A stretch of 5,002 nt of DNA from an uncultured Lachnospiraceae bacterium. GTDB taxonomy: Bacteria > Bacillota_A > Clostridia > Lachnospirales > Lachnospiraceae. Location of the stretch: NCBI GenBank assembly GCA_949957035.1, contig CATLIP010000188.1:1-5002 (forward strand). The letters are read 5' to 3'. This document shows positions 1 to 5,002 of this stretch, one piece after another. A program made the position numbers and the translations under genes. The stretch's first letter is position 1, and each line of letters begins with the position of its first letter. The notes beneath the pieces are model-generated. The model was given only the letters and a program-made list of their open reading frames with translations. It made no database searches and was not told the DNA's origin.

Positions 1-1658
1 ATGAATACCAGCTCATATTCCAGTCCCTTTGCTCCATGCATGGTCAAAAGAGCTACCCCGTTATCCTCCTTCGTCCTGCTCCACATTTTGGCCTTCTGTT
101 CGTTTAACACTGCCTTATAATTCTCTACATGATCAAACCACTCTCCGATTGTAGGAAAATCCTTTGCGCTCTCTTGAATCTCATCCGCAGTCTCCGTAAG
201 CTCCTCCAGAGAAACCTTATGGCCCGAGGCATACTCCCGCAGGAAATCATCATATCCCATCCCTTTTCGGATATACTGAATGGCCGCATAAGGCGCCTTG
301 TCCTTAAGCATTTTAAGCTCCCATTCTAACTGGTCAATCCGGTCTATCATCCAAGCCTTGTCACAGTAGAAATTCCGTAAGGATTCATAACTCACCCTTC
401 CCTCCATACTATCCCGGCTAAGATATCGCTTGGGCCTGTTGGCAATCCGAAGAAGATACTTTCTTACACATCCTTCCTGGCACAAATGAAGATAACTCAT
501 CAGATCTATACCGATAAAATGGTCATACAGGCTTCGAATCTTTTCTTTCATGATAAAGGGAATCTGCCCCTTAGCCAAGGCTTCTGTGACGGCTCTTGCA
601 TCTAGGTTTGTCCGATATAACACCGCCATTTCCTCATAAGGGATTCCCTTCTTCTGATACTCCTTAATCCTCTCAAGGACATACTCCCCCTCTGCCGCCG
701 GATCACAAATCTCCTGGATATGAATTGTCTCGCCCTTTTCCTTCTGTGTCCGTATCTTCTTGTCATACCGCTTTTCATTGTGAGCAATCACCCGAAGCGC
801 GCCATTTACAATATGAGCAGTTGAACGGTAGTTGATATCCAAAAGAATCTGTCTGGCCTTGGGATAGTCCTTCGTAAAATCCATCATAATTCCCGGCTTA
901 GCCCCTCGAAACCCATAGATAGACTGGTCGTCGTCCCCCACCACAAAAAGGTTGTCCTCCGGTGCGGCAAGCATCCGCACCACATCATACTGCGCCTGAT
1001 TAACATCCTGAAATTCATCCACTAAAATATAGCGGAACTTCTCCTGCCACTTCTTTAGGATGTCCGGTCTGTTCAAAAATAATTCCCGGCACATGGTTAA
1101 CATGTCTTCAAAATCAATCTTCTTAAGTTTCTTCTTCTCACTCTCATAGATCCGGTACAATTCCCGAAACCGCGCCGTCCCATATCGTTTCGACTCATAG
1201 ACTTCGATATCAAGACAGTCGTTCTTTATGTTTCCCACCTCACAAGCCAGCTCATGAAGAGCATCCTTCTCATCCCCGGACTCTCCAATCACCTCAAACC
1301 CAAGTCTTTCCGTAATCTGCCGAAGCAGGGCGTCCTTCTCATCATCCGTCAGCAGATTCCCCTGATTCAGCCGATATGCCCATTTCAAAATTCCATAATA
1401 GATTCCATGAAAGGTTCCAAAAGTCACAGGAATACCCGTCTTCCCCATAACCTGAAAGAAACGCTCCTTCATCTCCTTCGCCGCATACTTTGTAAAGGTA
1501 ATGACCAGAATCTCTTCTGGCCTTACCTTATACTTCGTGATTAAATATTCAATTCTCTTTGCAATGGTAAGAGTTTTCCCGGAACCGGGACCGGCGAGAA
1601 CCATACACGGCCCTTCCTTGTGGGCAACCGCCGTACTCTGAGCACGATTTAAACTCAT
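1..1658 (-). CDS. UvrD/PcrA-like superfamily 1A ATP-dependent DNA helicase, 3' end outside window
   Basis: The visible 552 residues are an SF1A (UvrD/Rep/PcrA) helicase, an ATP-driven 3'-5' DNA translocase that typically serves repair, replication restart or removal of bound proteins. Motifs in order: Q-motif LNRAQ (3-7), Walker A AGPGSGKT (22-29), motif Ia ITFTKYAAKEM (53-63), motif II VDEFQD (213-218), motif III VGDDDQSIYGFRGA (240-253), motif IV NYRS (276-279) and motif V TMHGAKGLEYELVF (539-552). The frame stays open to base 1, so motif VI and the C-terminus lie outside. The N-terminus is short, with Walker A at residue 22. From memory, Lachnospiraceae carry a compact helicase of about 610 residues of this kind besides true PcrA; I therefore give no symbol. 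The ATG at 1658 has TAAGGGG five bases upstream and lies nine bases after the gltX stop, which suggests co-transcription with gltX. The family is certain; the exact role is not. Confidence 0.95.
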   Translation of the reverse strand, partial: MSLNRAQSTAVAHKEGPCMVLAGPGSGKTLTIAKRIEYLITKYKVRPEEILVITFTKYAAKEMKERFFQVMGKTGIPVTFGTFHGIYYGILKWAYRLNQGNLLTDDEKDALLRQITERLGFEVIGESGDEKDALHELACEVGNIKNDCLDIEVYESKRYGTARFRELYRIYESEKKKLKKIDFEDMLTMCRELFLNRPDILKKWQEKFRYILVDEFQDVNQAQYDVVRMLAAPEDNLFVVGDDDQSIYGFRGAKPGIMMDFTKDYPKARQILLDINYRSTAHIVNGALRVIAHNEKRYDKKIRTQKEKGETIHIQEICDPAAEGEYVLERIKEYQKKGIPYEEMAVLYRTNLDARAVTEALAKGQIPFIMKEKIRSLYDHFIGIDLMSYLHLCQEGCVRKYLLRIANRPKRYLSRDSMEGRVSYESLRNFYCDKAWMIDRIDQLEWELKMLKDKAPYAAIQYIRKGMGYDDFLREYASGHKVSLEELTETADEIQESAKDFPTIGEWFDHVENYKAVLNEQKAKMWSRTKEDNGVALLTMHGAKGLEYELVF

Positions 1659-1663
1659 AGATT

Positions 1664-1670
1664 CCCCTTA
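1664..1670 (-). promoter_or_regulatory. Ribosome binding site of the helicase, overlapping the gltX stop codon
   Basis: TAAGGGG lies five bases before the helicase ATG at 1658, and its first three bases are the gltX TAA stop. A ribosome terminating on gltX sits directly over this site, which favours coupled translation. It also fixes the helicase start, since no other start codon nearby has such a site. Confidence 0.7.
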
Positions 1671-3128
1671 TCTGCTTAACAATTCAATCCCTTTTCGGAT
1701 TCTCTTAAGCGATTCTTCTTTTCCGATAATCTCCATAATCTCAGTAGCGCCTCCAGGGGTACTCTGTTTCCCGGAAACAGCCGTCCGAACAGGCCACATC
1801 ACAAATCCCGTCTTATACCCCTTCTCATCCACATAACCCTTCAGAACATTGAACAGTCCATCATTACTGAAATCCTCCTGCGCTTCCAGAAGAGGCAGTA
1901 CCTCTTGCAGTACCTCTAAAGACTTCTCCTCATTGGTCTTCATCTTCTTATGGCAGTACAGGGACGTATCATACTTTGGAAGCTCCTCAAAGAAATCGAT
2001 CTGCTCCCGAATATCCGGAAATACCTCAATCCTGGTTCGAACAAGAGCCGCAATCTTCTTGAGGTCATAATCCTTCGACACCACTTCCCGGATATACGGC
2101 TTTGCCATCTCGTAGAACCTCTCTTCCTCCATCGCCTTAAAATACTCGCCGTTCATCCATCTAAGCTTCACAATATCAAATACTGCCGGAGACTTACTCA
2201 TATGGCGGTAATCGAACTTTCGCACCAGCTCCTCTAAAGAAAAAATCTCCTGGTTACCTTCCGGACACCAGCCGAGCAACGCCACATAATTCACCACAGC
2301 CTCTGTGATAAATCCCTGCTCAATCAAATCCTCATAGGAAGAATGTCCGCACCGTTTACTCAGCTTCTTGTGGTTTTCATCCGTGATTAAAGGACAGTGA
2401 ACATAGGTGGGAACCTCCCACCCAAAGGCCTCATAAATCTTATTGTACTTTGGCGCCGAAGAAAGATATTCATTCCCCCGTACAACATGTGTAATTCCCA
2501 TCAAATGGTCGTCAATCACATTGGCAAAATTGTAGGTCGGATACCCGTCGGATTTAATCAGAATCAAATCCTCCAGCTCTTCATTTGGAACCGTAATCTC
2601 TCCGTAAATATCATCCTGAAACGTCGTCGTCCCTTCCACAGGCATATTAAAACGAATGACGTAAGGCTTGCCCTCCTTAAGGTTCGCCTCCACTTCCTCC
2701 TTGCTAAGACCCAGACAATGCTTGTCATAGACAACGATCTGCGTTCCCCCATCTTCCGAAACATTACTCCTCAGGGACTCAAGCCTCTCCTTATCACAGA
2801 AGCAGTAATAGGCATCCCCCTGTTCAATTAACTGCTTCGCATATTTCAGATACAATCCAGAGGCATTACGCTCGCTCTGTACATAGGGTCCTACTCCGCC
2901 ATCCTTGTCCGGTCCCTCGTCATGGACAAGCCCTGTCTCCGCAAGGGTATGGTAGATAATCTCCAACGCTCCCTCCACAAAACGTTCCTGATCCGTATCC
3001 TCAATTCGAAGCATGAAATCCCCTCCCTCATGCTTCGCAATCAGATACGCATAAAGCGCAGTCCTTAAATTACCCACATGCATCCTGCCAGTGGGACTCG
3101 GCGCAAATCTTGTTCTAACTTTGTTCAT
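1668..3128 (-). CDS. gltX: Glutamyl-tRNA synthetase (GluRS)
   Basis: This cytoplasmic class I aminoacyl-tRNA synthetase activates glutamate with ATP and loads it onto tRNA-Glu. In bacteria without GlnRS the enzyme also charges tRNA-Gln for later amidation by GatCAB; the sequence alone does not show which applies here. The 486-residue length is normal for the family. The Rossmann fold opens with [13 protein letters not shown] (8-20), where HVGN is the HIGH motif, followed by RIEDTD (41-46). The second ATP motif is KLSKR (255-259), the GluRS form of KMSKS. The anticodon-binding helical region runs from about 300 to the end, with [11 protein letters not shown] (308-318) and a typical GluRS C-terminus around 444-462. 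The insertion at 107-140 has CxC (109, 111) and C138, like the zinc site of some GluRS, but a fourth ligand is not obvious. The ATG is set by AAGGAG seven bases upstream. The gene starts 35 bases after the sirtuin stop, with no T-box leader. Confidence 0.98.
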   Translation of the reverse strand: MNKVRTRFAPSPTGRMHVGNLRTALYAYLIAKHEGGDFMLRIEDTDQERFVEGALEIIYHTLAETGLVHDEGPDKDGGVGPYVQSERNASGLYLKYAKQLIEQGDAYYCFCDKERLESLRSNVSEDGGTQIVVYDKHCLGLSKEEVEANLKEGKPYVIRFNMPVEGTTTFQDDIYGEITVPNEELEDLILIKSDGYPTYNFANVIDDHLMGITHVVRGNEYLSSAPKYNKIYEAFGWEVPTYVHCPLITDENHKKLSKRCGHSSYEDLIEQGFITEAVVNYVALLGWCPEGNQEIFSLEELVRKFDYRHMSKSPAVFDIVKLRWMNGEYFKAMEEERFYEMAKPYIREVVSKDYDLKKIAALVRTRIEVFPDIREQIDFFEELPKYDTSLYCHKKMKTNEEKSLEVLQEVLPLLEAQEDFSNDGLFNVLKGYVDEKGYKTGFVMWPVRTAVSGKQSTPGGATEIMEIIGKEESLKRIRKGIELLSR

Positions 3129-3135
3129 GTCTAAT

Positions 3136-3141
3136 CTCCTT
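3136..3141 (-). promoter_or_regulatory. Ribosome binding site of gltX
   Basis: AAGGAG stands seven bases before the ATG at 3128, a near-ideal Shine-Dalgarno site. It fixes the start so that the FAPSPTG motif begins at residue 8, as usual for GluRS. The 35-base gap holding it shows no hairpin with a T-run and no convincing promoter, which suggests that gltX depends on transcription from upstream. Confidence 0.8.
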
Positions 3142-3163
3142 CATATATCTTTTTACAGTTCCG

Positions 3164-3898
3164 CTATCCCAGCTTTATCCGTAGCTGTTCCAGCAGATGG
3201 TCTACCCTCTCATGGATAATAATATCCGCCATCCTCTCTGCATAATGAGGCGTCTCATTGACCAGAATCAGCTTATCACCTTCATAATAATTAATCAACT
3301 GATTGCATAAATATGAATTAAGATGAGAGCCAAGTACCAACAGCACCTCCGCTTTCTGAATCTCTGCCGCCGCCCTGGTAATCACACCGTTATCTACCAT
3401 CTCCCCAAACAGACAGACTCTTGGTCTGACCGGTGTCTTACAGTCTTCACAGAGAGGCACCCTTGCAGAATCCCTGACATACTCCATAGGATACTTCTTT
3501 CCACAGTGGGGGCAGAAATTATCATACACACTTCCGTGGAGGTTTATGACGTTTTGGCACCCTGCCCGTTCCGGCAGACCATAGATCCGCCTGGTTATAA
3601 TGCACTGAAACATTCCTCTCCTCTCAAGCTCCGCCATCTCTGTAAATCCCTTGCCCGGCGGCATCTTTAGCTGGCTAAGCATCTCACTGCGGTAAAACTC
3701 ATAGAACTGTTCCTTACGTGTAGAATAAAAAGCGCTCGAGAACATCTCTTCCATAGAGTATCCGTATTTTTCTTCTATATCGTAGGACATATCACCATCT
3801 CGGATAGACGGATAACCGTTCTCCAGAAGCATGCCAAATCCGCTCAGAACCGTAGTATACCGGCTCTCCTTTAGAATCTTTAACAAATTCTCTGACAT
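3164..3898 (-). CDS. Divergent Sir2-family (sirtuin-like) protein with altered NAD-site motifs
   Basis: Sirtuins use NAD to remove acyl groups from lysines or to transfer ADP-ribose. With the ATG at 3898 the protein has 244 residues, a normal size for a bacterial sirtuin. The fold is recognisable: VLSGFGMLLENGYPSIRDG (17-35) matches the TGAGISxESGIPDFRG region; ITRRIYGLPERAG (101-113) matches TQNIDGLHxRAG; LHGSVYDNFCPHC (120-132) holds the HG histidine (121) and first zinc pair (C129, C132); CEDC (150-153) is the second pair; then FGEM (164-167), LLVLGSHL (186-193) and ILVNE (211-215). Key positions differ: QNID is RRIY (103-106), GAGxS is GFGML, and PDFR is PSIR. R33, H121 and all four cysteines remain. 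The changes are clean, with no frameshift, which suggests a distinct subfamily; similar sirtuins occur in Lachnospiraceae, as I recall. The chemistry is therefore uncertain: altered specificity, NAD or ADP-ribose binding only, or a remodelled active site. An ATG at 3964 would add 22 residues but has a poor ribosome site and lies in the promoter. Confidence 0.88.
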   Translation of the reverse strand: MSENLLKILKESRYTTVLSGFGMLLENGYPSIRDGDMSYDIEEKYGYSMEEMFSSAFYSTRKEQFYEFYRSEMLSQLKMPPGKGFTEMAELERRGMFQCIITRRIYGLPERAGCQNVINLHGSVYDNFCPHCGKKYPMEYVRDSARVPLCEDCKTPVRPRVCLFGEMVDNGVITRAAAEIQKAEVLLVLGSHLNSYLCNQLINYYEGDKLILVNETPHYAERMADIIIHERVDHLLEQLRIKLG

Positions 3899-3901
3899 AT
3901 G

Positions 3902-3913
3902 CTCACCTTCCTT
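3902..3913 (-). promoter_or_regulatory. Ribosome binding site that decides the Sir2-like start
   Basis: AAGGAAGGTGAG precedes the ATG at 3898; its AAGG core ends seven bases away, and GAAGGTGAGC matches the anti-Shine-Dalgarno complement GGAGGTGATC at 8 of 10 positions. The upstream in-frame ATG at 3964 has only a weak AAAAGG, so the shorter 244-residue protein is preferred. Confidence 0.8.
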
Positions 3914-3941
3914 CAATGTCACTGATCTATATGTTATCTTC

Positions 3942-3971
3942 ATTGTACCATATTTATCAGACATCTATCAA
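3942..3971 (-). promoter_or_regulatory. Sigma-A type promoter for the Sir2-like gene and probably gltX and helicase
   Basis: On the minus strand, TTGATA (3971-3966, 5 of 6 to TTGACA) is followed after 18 bases by TACAAT (3947-3942, 5 of 6 to TATAAT), with a TG one base before the -10 box as in extended -10 promoters. Transcription would begin near 3935, giving a leader of roughly 37 bases before the ATG at 3898. The -35 box overlaps the stop codon of the exporter small-subunit gene. No operator palindrome stands out. This is a sequence match only. Confidence 0.72.
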
Positions 3972-4432
3972 CCTTTTCTGACCCTTCTTTGCCTAATCGC
4001 CATAGACTGAAAAAGCGCGCCGGGAAGCGCCAGAACAAAAACGATTCCTAATACAATGGCAAATGCTACTTTAACCGACTCCATTCCCCGTCTGGATGCC
4101 TCTGCCAACTGATTGGTTACCAGATAATATACAGTATAGTAAATCCCTGCCCCCGGCACCAAAGGCAGAATACCGGAGATCAGAAAAACCGTAATCGGGC
4201 ATTTCTTTCTGACACTCAGCACCCGAGACAAAAATACGACAGCCATCGTTCCTAAAAAGGAGGCAAGCGCTGCTGAAAACGTCTGACTGACGACAGCATG
4301 GTACACAAGCCACCCCGTCATCCCGGTAAAGCCGCAGCTGAAATAAAACCGCTTGGGAACATTGAACAACACAGCATATCCTATCGTCCCAAGAAAGGGA
4401 CAGACTATATTCATAATTATCTCATGTATCAC
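3968..4432 (-). CDS. Threonine/serine exporter family protein, small membrane subunit (ThrE_2/DUF3815 type)
   Basis: This 154-residue inner-membrane protein matches the small half of the two-part ThrE/YjjP-YjjB transporter family, whose members export threonine, serine or, in some bacteria, other small acids; the substrate cannot be read from sequence. About five hydrophobic segments lie near residues 3-24, 31-48, 52-72, 80-105 and 120-143. FNVPKR (23-28) after the first segment and ISGILPLVPGAGIYYT (85-100) in the fourth are hallmarks of the family. The C-terminus is basic (RQRRVRKG), probably cytoplasmic. The start is GTG at 4432, supported by GGAGGAGGG ending eight bases upstream; an in-frame ATG six codons later lacks a comparable site. 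The GTG overlaps the TGA of the upstream gene as GTGA, so the two halves are translationally coupled and probably act as one complex. No terminator follows before the Sir2-like gene. Confidence 0.9.
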   Translation of the reverse strand: MIHEIIMNIVCPFLGTIGYAVLFNVPKRFYFSCGFTGMTGWLVYHAVVSQTFSAALASFLGTMAVVFLSRVLSVRKKCPITVFLISGILPLVPGAGIYYTVYYLVTNQLAEASRRGMESVKVAFAIVLGIVFVLALPGALFQSMAIRQRRVRKG

Positions 4433-5002
4433 AGCATCAGCCCTCCTCCCATCCTATTGTACGCGCTGAGGGTAACTCCCACCCCAACTGCAATATATAC
4501 AAATACCAATAATGCATCAATCATCCTCACAGTTCCTGACAAAAAATCACTGTCAGCAATATCCCGAATGGCATTCACAAAGGCAAGCCCCGGCACCAGC
4601 GGCATGATGGAGCCGATAATCATCCCATCCAGCTTTACATCCTTTGGCAGCGGCAGATGGTACGCACAAACAGCAAGTGCAGTGATCATGACTCCGCCCA
4701 CGATATTCACAATCATCTTCGATATATTCTGCTTCTTCGCCGTCAACACCCATACATACAGAATACACCCGATAAAAAACGCCACCACACTTTCCAGCGC
4801 CGACGCCCCAAGAATATAGCCATAACACCCGCTGGCCGCACCGGCGGCAAACACCTGAAAGTATCCTCTTTTTTCCGGCATTTCTTCTATCTTCTTAAGC
4901 CGTCCGGATGCTTCCTCAATGCTCACAAGCCCCTCTGCAATCTCTCTGGACAATTCGTTTACTTCCGCCACGATTCCAAGGTGAGAGGACGATAAGGGAA
5001 CC
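4429..5002 (-). CDS. Threonine/serine exporter family protein, large subunit (ThrE/DUF1212 type), 5' end outside window
   Basis: The visible C-terminal 190 residues match the large ThrE/YjjP half of the exporter, usually about 250 residues in total, so roughly the first 60 are missing. VAEVNELSREIAEGLVSIEEA (11-31 of the fragment) is the family's amphipathic segment before the membrane part. Hydrophobic segments follow near 47-64, 66-86, 96-116, 124-146 and 158-180. IIGSIMPLVPGLAFVNAIRD (128-147) is the family signature and parallels the LVPG motif in the small partner. A GTG at 4971 could open the frame, but the frame stays open to the window edge and the ThrE N-terminal domain must lie upstream, with no ribosome site at that GTG; I treat the gene as 5'-partial. 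Its stop overlaps the small subunit's start. The substrate is unproven. Confidence 0.9.
   Translation of the reverse strand, partial: VPLSSSHLGIVAEVNELSREIAEGLVSIEEASGRLKKIEEMPEKRGYFQVFAAGAASGCYGYILGASALESVVAFFIGCILYVWVLTAKKQNISKMIVNIVGGVMITALAVCAYHLPLPKDVKLDGMIIGSIMPLVPGLAFVNAIRDIADSDFLSGTVRMIDALLVFVYIAVGVGVTLSAYNRMGGGLML
4441..4450 (-). promoter_or_regulatory. Ribosome binding site of the exporter small subunit, inside the large-subunit gene
   Basis: GGGAGGAGGG lies within the last codons of the large-subunit gene, encoding its glycine run near the C-terminus, and ends eight bases before the GTG at 4432. It supports that non-ATG start and reinforces coupling between the two exporter halves. 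Confidence 0.7.

Noticed and set aside
602..787. Open frame on the minus strand inside the helicase gene
   Set aside because: It is an arginine-rich out-of-frame shadow of the helicase coding sequence, with no ribosome site or family resemblance.
1120..1145. CTT-rich tract as a possible repeat
   Set aside because: It encodes the lysine-rich segment ESEKKKLKKID of the helicase (about residues 172-182) and is not a repeat array.
2397..2831. 144-codon open frame on the plus strand opposite gltX
   Set aside because: It is antisense to a certain, highly conserved gene, has no promoter or ribosome site support, and its composition is that of a shadow frame.
3129..3163. T-box leader, promoter or terminator before gltX
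   Set aside because: Synthetase genes in Firmicutes often have T-box leaders, but only 35 bases separate the genes. No T-box, stem with T-run, or -35/-10 pair with acceptable spacing is visible; TATATG alone is not enough.
3962..3964. ATG giving a 266-residue sirtuin-like protein
   Set aside because: It lies inside the predicted promoter, has only a weak ribosome site, and the added 22 residues do not resemble sirtuin sequence.
4298..4819. 173-codon open frame on the plus strand opposite the exporter genes
   Set aside because: It is antisense to two overlapping, well-supported membrane protein genes; no family features or start signals are seen.
4969..4971. GTG as the true start of the exporter large subunit
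   Set aside because: The frame is open through the window edge, no ribosome site precedes the GTG, and starting there would delete the conserved ThrE N-terminal region.
1..5002. Defence island, prophage or mobile element
   Set aside because: A Sir2 protein beside a UvrD-like helicase can suggest anti-phage systems, but the sirtuin is a stand-alone domain without effector fusion, the helicase has no nuclease domain in view, and the flanking genes are housekeeping types with no transposase, integrase or repeats.

Overview
This 5 kb window looks like ordinary chromosome from a Gram-positive anaerobe of the class Clostridia, most likely Lachnospiraceae. The basis is moderate GC, tight gene packing, strong AAGGAG-type ribosome binding sites, a split two-gene ThrE-type exporter, and a divergent sirtuin and compact UvrD-like helicase that resemble Lachnospiraceae proteins as I remember them. 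No database search was possible, so the taxon is an inference.

All five genes lie on the minus strand, so transcription runs from high to low coordinates. In that order they are: (1) the C-terminal part of a threonine/serine exporter large subunit, 5002-4429, cut by the window edge; (2) its small membrane partner, 4432-3968, overlapping by four bases; (3) a Sir2-family protein, 3898-3164, with its own well-formed promoter at 3971-3942; (4) glutamyl-tRNA synthetase gltX, 3128-1668; (5) a UvrD/PcrA-like superfamily 1 helicase, 1658-1, cut by the other edge just after motif V. No stretch over 300 bases lacks a gene. I see no RNA genes, mobile elements, CRISPR arrays, T-box leader or convincing terminator.

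The exporter pair forms one translationally coupled unit. The sirtuin, gltX and helicase follow with gaps of 35 and 9 bases, and the helicase ribosome binding site begins in the gltX stop codon. These three are therefore probably one transcript from the promoter before the sirtuin, with possible read-through from the exporter genes. The shared purpose of protein modification, tRNA charging and DNA unwinding is not evident and may be only housekeeping clustering.

The most interesting item is the Sir2-family protein. It keeps the fold landmarks (four zinc cysteines, the HG histidine, FGEM), but the NAD-binding/catalytic QNID motif reads RRIY and GAGxS reads GFGML, so canonical deacetylase chemistry is doubtful. 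Its start is also best placed 22 codons downstream of the longest open frame, because the promoter overlaps the upstream ATG. I found no convincing undescribed multi-gene system here.
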